From assembly GCA_028822845.1 (NCBI GenBank), contig JAPKCS010000022.1:1-34552 (forward strand): a stretch of 34,552 nucleotides of DNA, written 5' to 3'. Below are positions 16,829 to 24,355 of this stretch, one piece after another. The DNA is from Candidatus Poseidoniaceae archaeon (GTDB lineage: Archaea > Thermoplasmatota > Poseidoniia > Poseidoniales > Poseidoniaceae). Numbering within the stretch: position 1 is the stretch's first letter; every line of letters starts with the position of its first letter. The notes beneath the pieces are model-generated. The model saw nothing but the letters and a program-made list of their open reading frames with translations, was not told where the DNA came from and did no database searches. The position numbers and the translations under genes are program-made.

Positions 16829-17904
16829 TCCTCTTCCTCCGCAGCCGGCAAAGAATCGAGTACATCCTTGAGCATCTGCGCAGCGTCTTCCACCTGCGTC
16901 ATGAGGGTGATGTCTGAAATGGCCCCTGGTTGCCCAAGATTCCACAATAAGTCCCCGACAAATTCGTTGGTAAGACGGGTCATCTCAAGCACTTCAGGGT
17001 CGATTGGAACCATCGTGCCCATGTCATGAATCGCTACAAAGTCAGGGGTTTCGCTCAGGATCTCATCCATTGCGTCTTCGACTTCCTGGGCAAGCCCTTG
17101 GGCCTGAGCCTCGAGAATGTCTTCCATCGAGGACTTGAACCCCTGGTTCATATCCGAAAGGTTACCGTTTCCACCACCTAAGGAGCCACCTCGTTTGATA
17201 TCTTGAAAGGAAGGTGCTTGGCTTCCCGGCCCAGGAACCTGCCCTGCACCCTGAGGCATGCCCAATTGTGATCCATCCGCTTCTCCAACAAGTTTGTTGA
17301 GCGCCAAACGGAGCATCGAGGCCATCACAGATGGATCGAGTTCTTCGTTGACCTCCAATCCTTCCTCACCCATTTGACCCAGGATTTCATCGATGAAACT
17401 GCTGTCTATTTTTTCGGGTCCAACAAGTCCTTTGAGCATTGGAAGGGCCCAGGTGCTGTCACCCATGGTCATGGCAACATCGAAGCTTCCGCCTGTTCCT
17501 TTCCCGGAGTTGACCTCTGCTGGTGGGGCAACGAATTGCTTGCGAGTGTGCCGGTGAAGTTGTTCAATCAGTGAAGACATGTCAATCGGTTTGTTCATCA
17601 CTTCAGCCACACCAGCCTGTGCGGCGCTGTTTAGATACTCTTGAGAAGTCTGGCGGGAAAGGATCACAATTCGGCACTTGAATGCGAATTCGGGATCGCT
17701 CATCAGCCGTTGCGATGCATCGATAGCATCACCGTTCTTCCATTCACTGTCAATCAAAACAACTTCTGGCATGATGGCCAAAGCCGTGCCTTCTGCCTGA
17801 CGCAGTGTACCGGCCCGAGTGATTTCGAACCCTTCACGTTCGAGGGTGTTTGCGAGAAGACTTCGGCGACCTTCGTTTTCATCAGCGACGATTACCTTGG
17901 CCAT
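16825..17904 (-). CDS. Response regulator with unusual long C-terminal region
   Basis: The product of 359 residues starts with a CheY-like receiver: acidic pair Asp8-Glu9 (VADEN), phosphoacceptor Asp52 in VVLIDSEW, Ser83 in VILSRQT and Lys105 in VMNKPID. From about residue 125 it departs from known output domains. There is a Gly/Ser-rich stretch, an acidic helical region (ILGQMGEEGLEVNEELDPSVMASMLRLALNKLVGEADG), a Gly/Pro/Gln linker (about 235-265) and a helical acidic C-terminus ending AAEEEE. There is no helix-turn-helix, GGDEF, ATPase or methylesterase motif, so output is probably by protein contact. ATG 17904 follows GGGAGGGAG, a good ribosome site. No histidine kinase is in the window. 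Coupling to the VTT gene suggests a membrane-linked role. Confidence 0.85.
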   Translation of the reverse strand: MAKVIVADENEGRRSLLANTLEREGFEITRAGTLRQAEGTALAIMPEVVLIDSEWKNGDAIDASQRLMSDPEFAFKCRIVILSRQTSQEYLNSAAQAGVAEVMNKPIDMSSLIEQLHRHTRKQFVAPPAEVNSGKGTGGSFDVAMTMGDSTWALPMLKGLVGPEKIDSSFIDEILGQMGEEGLEVNEELDPSVMASMLRLALNKLVGEADGSQLGMPQGAGQVPGPGSQAPSFQDIKRGGSLGGGNGNLSDMNQGFKSSMEDILEAQAQGLAQEVEDAMDEILSETPDFVAIHDMGTMVPIDPEVLEMTRLTNEFVGDLLWNLGQPGAISDITLMTQVEDAAQMLKDVLDSLPAAEEEE

Positions 17905-18015
17905 GCTCTCCCTCCCTTCTTTTCCAAGGGGGTGCTGTGGAGTCTTGAACCTCACCCCTCATTGGAAAGGTGTGGCGGTGATTGAAACAGAGAAGTTTGT
18001 GATCCAAAATGGGAT
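17905..18015. other. Intergenic gap, no gene seen
   Basis: These 111 bases lie between the stop of the E1-rhodanese gene and the regulator ATG, both on the minus strand. They contain the regulator's ribosome site (GGGAGGG) next to a weak CCCTT/AAGGG hairpin. I see no clear TATA box, so the regulator may depend on read-through. Confidence 0.4.
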
Positions 18016-19179
18016 TCACTTGACGATTTCATTCGGTAAAGCCGCATGCCAACCAAGGATGCCACCTTCTAAATTGTACAATTTGGTTCCATCGAGTCCT
18101 GCTTGAATCAGAAGCCTTGCTGCGGTCTGAGAACGCACACCGCTTTTGCAGTAGATGAGGATGTCCCTGTCCTTTGGCAACACTTGGAGGTCTGAAATCA
18201 CCGATTCATGGCTGACTTGATGGTCGCAAGAAGTGACTCGGGCTTGCCTGTACTCAAAATCTGAACGAACGTCGAGAACGAATGGTGACCATCCTTCATT
18301 TCTTCGAGCGATGAAACCTGCCATGGAAATGCTTTGGAACATGGTTGAATCATCCGAGGCACCCCCCACTTGAATTGAACGCTTAGGGTCGGCCACTGCA
18401 CACCACTCTGGTGATTCAAACATCGCCGTGACTTCATCGAGGTTGGTCACTGGGGCACGGGTGGTATCGTGGCTAAATGTGAGCGTGTTGAACTGCATCT
18501 GCTCTGCATCATAGAGGAGCAAACGACCGTTGAGAACCTCACCGAGGTCGAGGATCATTTTCAGAACTTCATTGGCTTGCAAGGAGCCAATCACGCCAGG
18601 CAACACGCCAAGCACCCCACCCTCTGAACAAGATGGCACTGCGCCTGCTGGTGGCGCAGTTGTAAACAAGTCGCGATAGGTTGGTCCTCCTTTGAAATTG
18701 AAAACGCTGACTTGCCCTTCGAAGCGATATATAGAACCGTATACCCAAGGTAAATTGAGCAACGAACAGACATCGTCGACGAGGTATCGGGTTGGGATAT
18801 TGTCCGTTCCATCAACAACAAGATCCCAGCCTTCACTCATGATCTTCAAGGCGTTGTCTGGGGTGAGCCGGGTGTCATAAGCAACGACTTCAACCTCATC
18901 ATTGAGTTCATTGAGACGCTGCCCCGCTGACGTTACTTTCTTCTGACCGATTCGCTCGGTTGAATGAATAATCTGGCGCTGGAGGTTCGAAAGAGCCACT
19001 GTATCATCATCAATCACCCCGATTCTTCCAACCCCTGCTGCAGCAAGGTACAGCAACACAGGACTACCAAGGCCACCCGCGCCAACAACGAGAACGTTCG
19101 CATTTGACAACTTTTGTTGCCCTTCAATCCCTACGCCGGGCAAGACGAAATGCCGTGAGAAACGCTCCTCTGAATTCAT
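18016..19179 (-). CDS. MoeZ/MOCS3-like E1 adenylyltransferase fused to rhodanese
   Basis: The N-terminal ~250 residues are a ThiF/MoeB-type E1 domain that adenylates the C-terminal glycine of a ubiquitin-like sulfur carrier: VVGAGGLGSP (33-40), IDDDTVALSNLQRQI (57-70), DGTDNIPTRYL (123-133) and PSCSEGGVLGVLPG with the catalytic Cys184. The C-terminal ~110 residues are a rhodanese domain with active-site Cys344 in YCKSGVRS. The usual zinc CxxC is replaced by TYRD at 167-170, as in mycobacterial MoeZ-type proteins as I recall them. The protein should adenylate and then thiolate carriers for molybdopterin, thiamine, cysteine or tRNA 2-thiolation; which one cannot be told. It is 11 bases downstream of the small membrane protein gene. 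The carrier gene is not in the window. Confidence 0.92.
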   Translation of the reverse strand: MNSEERFSRHFVLPGVGIEGQQKLSNANVLVVGAGGLGSPVLLYLAAAGVGRIGVIDDDTVALSNLQRQIIHSTERIGQKKVTSAGQRLNELNDEVEVVAYDTRLTPDNALKIMSEGWDLVVDGTDNIPTRYLVDDVCSLLNLPWVYGSIYRFEGQVSVFNFKGGPTYRDLFTTAPPAGAVPSCSEGGVLGVLPGVIGSLQANEVLKMILDLGEVLNGRLLLYDAEQMQFNTLTFSHDTTRAPVTNLDEVTAMFESPEWCAVADPKRSIQVGGASDDSTMFQSISMAGFIARRNEGWSPFVLDVRSDFEYRQARVTSCDHQVSHESVISDLQVLPKDRDILIYCKSGVRSQTAARLLIQAGLDGTKLYNLEGGILGWHAALPNEIVK

Positions 19180-19190
19180 TGGTCACACCT

Positions 19191-19613
19191 TCAAAGGGTC
19201 AACAAAAAGAGAACAAAGAGTCCAATAAGAACGACGCCTAAGATCAGGATTCCAATCACAATCCATGAAAGAATTTGAGCAGCCTTTGCCGTTCCGTGGT
19301 CAGGATGGTTTGGATATTGTGCGGTGATCTTGAGAGCGCTGTTCGCCATGACCAATGATACAATCGAAAACAAAGCAGGAAGCCAGAAAATAAATCCACC
19401 GACGATTCCGACGAGAGAGATGACAAGCGCTGCAGTGGCGTTTGTTGACGGAGGAGGACCGTGAAGACCGCCACCCATCATTGGTGTGGCATAATTTGGA
19501 ACGGTCGGAGTTGTTGGAACTTGACCTTGAATCATTTGATTTTGCACTGGACCGCCTTGTCCTGTGCTTGGGTCCCATTGGAACCCTTGAGGTGGTTGTT
19601 CAGCCGGCTGCAT
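19191..19613 (-). CDS. Small membrane protein with DUF4190-like two-helix domain
   Basis: This is a 140-residue protein. Residues 1-55 are Pro/Gln/Gly-rich and disordered, with a proximal FQWDPSTGQGGPVQ segment. Two membrane helices follow: AALVISLVGIVGGFIFWLPALFSIVSLVMA (about 60-90) and AAQILSWIVIGILILGVVLIGLFVLFLL (about 110-138). They are separated by ALKITAQYPNHPDHGTAKAAQIL, which resembles the DUF4190 pattern in which a G-x-A-xA-xx-L segment precedes the second helix. The function of such proteins is unknown. It is transcribed ahead of the E1-rhodanese gene. A 42-base gap separates it from the trxB stop, and it may belong to the same transcript. Confidence 0.75.
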   Translation of the reverse strand: MQPAEQPPQGFQWDPSTGQGGPVQNQMIQGQVPTTPTVPNYATPMMGGGLHGPPPSTNATAALVISLVGIVGGFIFWLPALFSIVSLVMANSALKITAQYPNHPDHGTAKAAQILSWIVIGILILGVVLIGLFVLFLLTL

Positions 19614-19655
19614 AAATGTTGCACAGTGCTCGATGAAATAAAAGGAACGGCGTTT

Positions 19656-20585
19656 TCACAGATCGTTACTTTCCAACCACTTTTCGAGGTCAATTGCTGC
19701 TTGGCATCCCATTCCAGCAGCGGTGATGGCTTGTTTGTAGCGTGTATCAACAACATCGCCTGCAGCAAACACACCGTCGACAGAAGTCATTGTGTGCTCT
19801 TTGTGAAGGATGTAGCCTTCAGAATCTATTTCCACTTGCCCGCCGAGGAAGCCTGTGATTGGTTTGTGACCGATGGCGATGAAAGCTCCAGTCACATTAA
19901 TTGTCTCTGTGCTGCCATCCCGTGGATCGACCAAAACTGCCCCTGTGAGGCCTTTTTCATCAGAATTCCAAGATTGGACTTGCCTGAATGTTTTGATTTC
20001 AATTTTTTCATGATTGGCTGCTCTTTCGTACATGATGGTTGATGCCTTGAACACGTCCCGACGGTGCACAAGGGTCACTTTCGATGCGAATCTTGTGAGG
20101 AACGTTGCTTCTTCGCACGCCGAATCGCCACCGCCGATGACCATGACTTCTTCATCCCGGAAGAAAGCCCCATCGCATGTAGCGCAGGTGGAAATGCCAC
20201 GACCTTTCTGTTCCTCTTCACCAGGAGCATTGAGCCAAATGGATTCTGCTCCCGTGCAGACAATGATGGCGTGGGTGAGGAAGGTTTCACCTTCGACAAC
20301 CACTTTGTATGGGCGTTCGGAAAGGTCGACTGATTCAACATTTTGATCTCGGACTTCCAAACCAAAGCGCTCGGCTTGTTCTCGAAGTTCGGTCATCATC
20401 TCTGGACCGCCGATGCCTTGTGGGTAGCCCGGGTAGTTCTCAACATCCGAGGTAAGCATCAACTGACCACCTGACATATAGCCAGCAAACATGAGAGGTT
20501 TAAGCATTGCACGAGCCGAATAGAGACCTGCTGTGTAACCTGCAGGGCCCGAACCGATGATGATGAGATTCTGTATTTCAGACAT
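19656..20585 (-). CDS. trxB: Thioredoxin reductase
   Basis: This FAD enzyme reduces thioredoxin with NADPH (or another donor in some archaea). It has 309 residues from ATG 20585: GSGPAGYTAGLYSARA (11-26) binds FAD, C134-A-T-C137 is the redox disulfide in STCATCDGAFFR, GGGDSACEEATFL binds the second nucleotide, and GVFAAGDVVDTRYKQAITAAGMGCQAA closes the FAD domain. HRRDVFKAS (H-R-R) supports NADPH preference. The extra upstream frame to 20654 is non-homologous. A TATA-like AGAAAATT lies about 22 bases before the ATG, and a GGAG about 11 bases before it. It is a general redox-maintenance gene; the downstream E1-rhodanese may also benefit from it. Confidence 0.96.
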   Translation of the reverse strand: MSEIQNLIIIGSGPAGYTAGLYSARAMLKPLMFAGYMSGGQLMLTSDVENYPGYPQGIGGPEMMTELREQAERFGLEVRDQNVESVDLSERPYKVVVEGETFLTHAIIVCTGAESIWLNAPGEEEQKGRGISTCATCDGAFFRDEEVMVIGGGDSACEEATFLTRFASKVTLVHRRDVFKASTIMYERAANHEKIEIKTFRQVQSWNSDEKGLTGAVLVDPRDGSTETINVTGAFIAIGHKPITGFLGGQVEIDSEGYILHKEHTMTSVDGVFAAGDVVDTRYKQAITAAGMGCQAAIDLEKWLESNDL

Positions 20586-20717
20586 GATGTTGGTCTCCAG
20601 CAATTTTCTATGGGTGGCCGTCATCACTTGAACATTCACATTTGTTTCCATCAAATTCTAGATGGTGCCCATGGTCAAGAATTCGTCAAAAATGCCCTGG
20701 ATTCAAGCAATGAGCAG
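20586..20717. other. Intergenic gap between ribH stop and trxB start
   Basis: These 132 bases contain a candidate trxB promoter (CATAGAAAATTG on the minus strand, about 20601-20612). I see no gene and no strong hairpin in the rest. Confidence 0.4.
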
Positions 20718-21116
20718 TCAGAGCATAGCGCCCACGGCTGCGACTGCGGCTCGAGCGTGTGGTTCCAGACGTGGTTCAATGTGTTCGGGTTCAGCACCGG
20801 GCCCAATGATTCCTAGACCGACTGGTTTTTCGTGAACAAGTTGGAGTTCGATGATCGATTTGATGACCGCTTGACCCATGGCCAGTCCGTGTTGGGTTTG
20901 GCCCCGTTCAATGATGCCTAAACAAGCAACTCCGTCAATTGAATCATCAGCAAGCAGACGGTCGATGGCGAGTGGAACTTCCATTGCGCCAGGCACCCAA
21001 ACCACTTCATCGACAACCAAATCATGGAGGATGGCTTCTTCCTTTGCCCATTCTAGCATGCGTTCAATCTCATCTTTGTGGAATGAACCACAGACTATGG
21101 CAATCGAGTGTGTCAT
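20718..21116 (-). CDS. ribH: 6,7-dimethyl-8-ribityllumazine synthase
   Basis: RibH condenses 5-amino-6-ribitylaminouracil with 3,4-dihydroxybutanone phosphate to lumazine, the step before riboflavin synthase. The product of 132 residues is short but within the archaeal range. Motifs: VCGSFHKDEIERML near the N-terminus, VPGAMEVPLAIDRLL (usual PGAxEIPLA), and CLGIIERGQTQHGLAMGQAV, where ERGQTQH corresponds to the conserved KGxTxH with the catalytic His. ATG 21116 is used because homology starts there; GGAGC inside the end of the riboflavin synthase gene serves as ribosome site, and the stop of that gene is 4 bases upstream. It is the last gene of the rib operon. Confidence 0.93.
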   Translation of the reverse strand: MTHSIAIVCGSFHKDEIERMLEWAKEEAILHDLVVDEVVWVPGAMEVPLAIDRLLADDSIDGVACLGIIERGQTQHGLAMGQAVIKSIIELQLVHEKPVGLGIIGPGAEPEHIEPRLEPHARAAVAAVGAML

Positions 21117-21120
21117 GTGT

Positions 21121-21729
21121 TCAAGCTCCTTTTTCCTGTGAGAGGTACCGTTCAACCGTTGCCACAATGGTTTGGGTTGTTGAATCGATTTCCAAGTTCA
21201 CCGCATCGCCAACGCCGTGATGGCCAAGCGTGGTGAGTCGAAGTGTCTCTGGAATGATATGAAGAGCAAAGCCTCCATCCTGAACCGCTCCAACTGTGAG
21301 CGAGATACCATCAACGCCGATGTAGCCTTTTTCGAGGATGTATTTACGAAGGTCTGCAGGCACTAAAATCTGGAAGTCCATGCCTTCTCCCAAGGGTTCG
21401 GCCGCCTGGATCAAACCGGTTCCCATGATGTGGCCAGAGAGGAGGTGTCCGCCGATTTCATCACCAAACGAAAGGGATCGCTCGACATTGACCATGTGGT
21501 CGGTTTCAAGTTCACCGATGTTTGTCCGCTGAAGGGTTTCTGGAATCACATCAAAATGAACGTTGTTGCCGTCCATACCTGTTGCAGTCAGGCAAACGCC
21601 ATTGATGGCGACGCTGGCCCCGATGGCTAAGTTCTCGACGTTTGGGAGTTCGATGACAAGCGTTCGGATGGCATCGCCTTCGATGAGGGAAGTGACCCGA
21701 CCCGTGCCTTGAACAATCCCGGTGAACAT
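21121..21729 (-). CDS. ribE: Riboflavin synthase, bacterial two-domain type
   Basis: This enzyme dismutates two lumazine molecules to riboflavin. The product of 202 residues has the classical duplicated lumazine-binding barrel: repeat 1 begins MFTGIVQGTGRV with VAINGVCLTAT, repeat 2 begins after GGHLLSGHIMGTG with IGVDGISLTV. IPETLxxT occurs in both repeats. Most archaea use an unrelated RibC-type enzyme that resembles lumazine synthase, so this bacterial/eukaryotic type suggests acquisition by transfer. The ATG overlaps the stop of ribL by one base (TGATG). A TTG three bases earlier is the only alternative start. Confidence 0.95.
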   Translation of the reverse strand: MFTGIVQGTGRVTSLIEGDAIRTLVIELPNVENLAIGASVAINGVCLTATGMDGNNVHFDVIPETLQRTNIGELETDHMVNVERSLSFGDEIGGHLLSGHIMGTGLIQAAEPLGEGMDFQILVPADLRKYILEKGYIGVDGISLTVGAVQDGGFALHIIPETLRLTTLGHHGVGDAVNLEIDSTTQTIVATVERYLSQEKGA

Positions 21730-22178
21730 CAATCCTCATCTCCATTCTTGGATTGGGCGCGTTCGAGAATGCGAGCAATAATTTTCCGCGTCCCATCTAA
21801 ATCTTCGGAGAGACCTTCAACACGGGTGACCTCGATGTTGTCATACCCCAATTCGATGAGTTTGGCACGGATTCGATCTTCAGCGTGTTCTTGATCGTAA
21901 CCAAGCGCAATAATATCTGGACTGATCACAGGGAGAATATCAAAAATAGGAACGTCTGGAGAATTACCAATGACTGCTGAATCGACGGGTTTCAGACCTT
22001 GAACCATTCGAAGTCGAAGGTCTTGGCCAGTCACGGGTTCATGCTTTCGCATTCGTACCGTATCGTCATGCGCCACTACGACGGTCAAATGATCGCCAAG
22101 AGCTTTGGCCTGTTCCATGTAATGCAGATGACCTGCATGCAAGAGGTCAAACACACCAACCGCCATCACGCGCTTCAT
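21729..22178 (-). CDS. ribL: Archaeal-type FAD synthase (FMN adenylyl/cytidylyltransferase fold)
   Basis: RibL transfers AMP to FMN to make FAD. The product of 149 residues is a single nucleotidyltransferase domain: VGVFDLLHAGHLHYMEQA with the HxGH motif, VVVAHDDTVRM, and RLRMVQGLKPVDSAVIGN followed by PDIIALGYDQEH, all in the order and spacing I recall for Methanocaldococcus RibL. It lacks the riboflavin kinase domain found in bacterial RibF. Glycerol-3-phosphate cytidylyltransferase is a close relative and cannot be fully excluded, but placement between ribB and ribE supports FAD synthesis. ATG 22178 begins right at the fold (MKRVMAVGVFD). ribB stops 53 bases upstream. Confidence 0.9.
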   Translation of the reverse strand: MKRVMAVGVFDLLHAGHLHYMEQAKALGDHLTVVVAHDDTVRMRKHEPVTGQDLRLRMVQGLKPVDSAVIGNSPDVPIFDILPVISPDIIALGYDQEHAEDRIRAKLIELGYDNIEVTRVEGLSEDLDGTRKIIARILERAQSKNGDED

Positions 22179-22231
22179 CTTCTCACCAATTCCCGTCAAG
22201 ATGCATCTGCACAAGGTTCTGCCGGCTGTTT

Positions 22232-22939
22232 TCAAACTTCAAGTGCGGCAATAAGTTGTGCACCTTCGAGGAAAGGAATGTTTCGCTCCTGAGCCCAGGT
22301 TCGTGCATCATCGACTGAGAGGGCATGGTCACCATCGGGTTGAAGCATCTCTGCTCCGATCACGACGGGCGTCATTCCCGCGAGCCGAGCCAAGCCAACG
22401 GCAAGTTCAGTGTGACCTTGACGGCGAGCGAGCCCACCTTCTGTTTCTCGGCAGACTGGAATGTGGCCAGGGGTTCGGAATTCTTCACCAAGCGCAACTT
22501 GTGCAGCTTTGCCTTCAATTCCAGCCTCAACCAGTTCTCCCGTCAGTTCTGCGAAGCGACGTGTGGTTAGGGCCCGATCATGGTCTGTGATCCCCGTGTA
22601 GGTCTTTCGATGATTCAGCGAAAGGGTGAACGCCGACCGTGAATCATATCGAAGATCATTGGTCACCAATTGTGTGAGCACTTCGTACTCTTCCATGAGG
22701 CTTGGATGGGTGTGAAGATCTTGTAAAAACGGAAGCGAAAATCGCTCCCCAACATCGTGACCGATTGCCAGGAACAACAAACCGCCACAATCCAGACGTA
22801 ATTGACGCATCGTTGCGGCCTCTGCAGATTGACCTGGGAACAACAAATCGGTTTCGCCTTCGCGCTTTTCAGAGTCGAAAAGGCAGACTGGTTGTCCGTT
22901 TTTGAAGGCATTGACTGCTGCTTGAACCTGCTCGTCCAT
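22232..22939 (-). CDS. ribB: 3,4-dihydroxy-2-butanone 4-phosphate synthase
   Basis: RibB converts ribulose 5-phosphate to the four-carbon precursor of lumazine. The product of 235 residues is monofunctional (no fused GTP cyclohydrolase II). Motifs: DSEKREGETDLLFPG (acidic metal-binding loop, usually REnEgDl), TYTGITDHDRALTTRRFAEL (usual TGISAxDRAxT), and FRTPGHIPVCRETEGGLARRQGHTELAVGLARLAGMTPV (usual FxxPGHxxPL...GVxxRxGHTEAxxDLxxxAG). ATG 22939 heads the rib operon, 146 bases from the divergent nfo gene. No gene for the GTP cyclohydrolase or deaminase steps is present, so the pyrimidine branch must be encoded elsewhere. Confidence 0.94.
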   Translation of the reverse strand: MDEQVQAAVNAFKNGQPVCLFDSEKREGETDLLFPGQSAEAATMRQLRLDCGGLLFLAIGHDVGERFSLPFLQDLHTHPSLMEEYEVLTQLVTNDLRYDSRSAFTLSLNHRKTYTGITDHDRALTTRRFAELTGELVEAGIEGKAAQVALGEEFRTPGHIPVCRETEGGLARRQGHTELAVGLARLAGMTPVVIGAEMLQPDGDHALSVDDARTWAQERNIPFLEGAQLIAALEV

Positions 22940-23085
22940 GCCTGTTGCTCACCGGGTGGAGTTCATGAAGGGTCGTATGGCATCAGCCTTCAGATGGGCG
23001 CAGAAACCGCAAGAATTTGCGGACAGCCAACGGAAAGGGATTATCATAGGAGGTCCCTTGGCCTAGACCTGCGGGGAAGCAAATT
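22940..23085. promoter_or_regulatory. Divergent ribB/nfo control region with small palindrome
   Basis: The gap is 146 bases. A perfect 6-bp inverted repeat, CCGCAA-GAAT-TTGCGG, lies at 23007-23022. An AT-rich TTATCATA at 23041-23048 is about 42 bases before the nfo ATG, and GGGGAAG precedes that ATG by 7 bases. I see no convincing TATA for ribB. The palindrome could be an operator for either gene; that is inference only. Confidence 0.35.
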
Positions 23086-24303
23086 ATGCCAGTAAAACTC
23101 GGACCCGCAGGCGTTCCTTTGTCATGTAAAGGACGAACAATTGTCGAAGGAATGGATGACATCATCTCCCTTGGACTTGAAACCATGGAAGTTCAAACTG
23201 TGCGCATGGTTGCGCCAAATCACTTCGAACAGTACTGGCAAGCCGGTGTCTTGGCAAACAAGACCGAGTTCGAGATGAACATCCACGGCCCATACTACTC
23301 TGAATTGCTCGGCAACAGAGTTGAGCGTGGACGTTCTCTCGCCAAAATCGAATCAACACTTCAGGCTGCGCGCACCATCAATGCTCGCCACATCACCCTC
23401 CACGCTGGCCATTACGGCGGCATGAGCCCCGGCTCGGCAGCAAATGAGCAAGTGGCAAATGTGTTCGCTGGCGTTGTCGACAGAGTCGCTGAAATCTGGC
23501 ATGATGATGAAGATGAATTCCCAGTGTTCCCTTGGATCAAAAACGGCACACCTTCAAAGATCGGTATTGAAACATCAGGCCGTCAAGAACTGTGGGGGAG
23601 CCTCGAAGAGGTTCTCGAAGTTGTCAATCACGTCGAAGGCACAATCCCAGTGCTGAACATCGCCCACATCCACGCACGAGGCCATGGAAAAATGCGAACT
23701 TCGGAAGATTATGGTGAATTGTTCGACCAAGTCCGAGAAACAATTGGTACCAAGGAATTCTATTGCCACTTCTCCGGCGTTGAACACCGCACTGGTAACG
23801 CAATGCATTACACTCAAATTAAGAAATCAGATTTGAATTTCGAACCCCTTGCCGAATTCATCGTCGAAGACGGTGGCTGGTTGGACATCACCCTCATCTC
23901 TGACTCCCCACTCTTGGAACACGATGCAATGTACATGCTCCAGAGCATTGAGAAGTCAAAGCACCGTCAACTCGAGCGGAAGGCACGAGAAGACCGTCGC
24001 CGAGCACTCTCTGCACAAACAGGAAGCACCCCCGCAGTCCTTGCCGCAAAGGAAGCCCAACTTGCAGCTCTCCTCCCAGACGATGTTCAAGCACCTGCTG
24101 AAACAGATGTTGAGCCAGTGGCCGATGCTGAGCCAGTCCCCGAACCGGCTGCTGAAACCGATGCTGAGCCAGTGGCTGAGCCCGATGCTGAAGCAGAAAA
24201 GCCTGCAAAGAAAGCGCCAAAGAAGAAGGCAAGCAAAGCAAAGGCAGAAGAAAAGAACACCGACGTCTTCGATTTCGAAGAAGAAGACGACGACCTCTTC
24301 TGA
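23086..24303 (+). CDS. nfo: Archaeal endonuclease IV-like AP endonuclease with repetitive charged tail
   Basis: This metal-dependent TIM-barrel AP endonuclease should incise DNA at abasic sites in base-excision repair. It has 405 residues. The catalytic domain covers about 1-290: NIHGPYY (His68), LHAGHYGG (His106, His109), GIETSGRQ (Glu162), NIAHIHARG (His194), CHFSGVEH (His228) and DSPLLEHDA. Relative to E. coli Nfo, the Asp of DTxH is Asn191 here; the HFSGxE pattern matches archaeal members as I know them. From residue 290 comes a non-family tail: a basic helix, then DAEPV-type repeats (341-370), a Lys/Ala-rich segment (371-390) and an acidic end, DVFDFEEEDDDLF. The tail may bind DNA or partner proteins. 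Confidence 0.9.
   Translation: MPVKLGPAGVPLSCKGRTIVEGMDDIISLGLETMEVQTVRMVAPNHFEQYWQAGVLANKTEFEMNIHGPYYSELLGNRVERGRSLAKIESTLQAARTINARHITLHAGHYGGMSPGSAANEQVANVFAGVVDRVAEIWHDDEDEFPVFPWIKNGTPSKIGIETSGRQELWGSLEEVLEVVNHVEGTIPVLNIAHIHARGHGKMRTSEDYGELFDQVRETIGTKEFYCHFSGVEHRTGNAMHYTQIKKSDLNFEPLAEFIVEDGGWLDITLISDSPLLEHDAMYMLQSIEKSKHRQLERKAREDRRRALSAQTGSTPAVLAAKEAQLAALLPDDVQAPAETDVEPVADAEPVPEPAAETDAEPVAEPDAEAEKPAKKAPKKKASKAKAEEKNTDVFDFEEEDDDLF
24106..24196 (+). repeat. Imperfect repeats GATGCTGAGCCAGT inside the nfo tail
   Basis: Four variants of the unit start at 24106, 24124, 24160 and 24184, encoding D-V/A-E-P/A-V-type segments. Units differ by one or two bases and spacing is irregular, so this looks like slippage-driven low-complexity coding sequence rather than a mobile repeat. 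Confidence 0.6.
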
Positions 24304-24339
24304 AGGACCTCGGAGCCTTGATTTGGCTCGTTAAATCCC

Positions 24340-24355
24340 TGTCGTGGCAACGACA
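24340..24355. promoter_or_regulatory. Perfect inverted repeat upstream of gpsA
   Basis: TGTCGT-GGCA-ACGACA forms a 6-bp stem with a 4-base loop, 37 bases after the nfo stop and just upstream of the candidate gpsA TATA (24368-24376, AAGATAAAT). A weaker 5-bp hairpin lies at 24313-24329. It could be an operator for gpsA or part of nfo termination; neither is proven. Confidence 0.35.

Noticed and set aside
20718-22939. FMN riboswitch ahead of the rib operon
   Set aside because: The spacer before ribB is 146 bases and lacks the multi-stem FMN aptamer pattern; FMN riboswitches are not expected in archaea.
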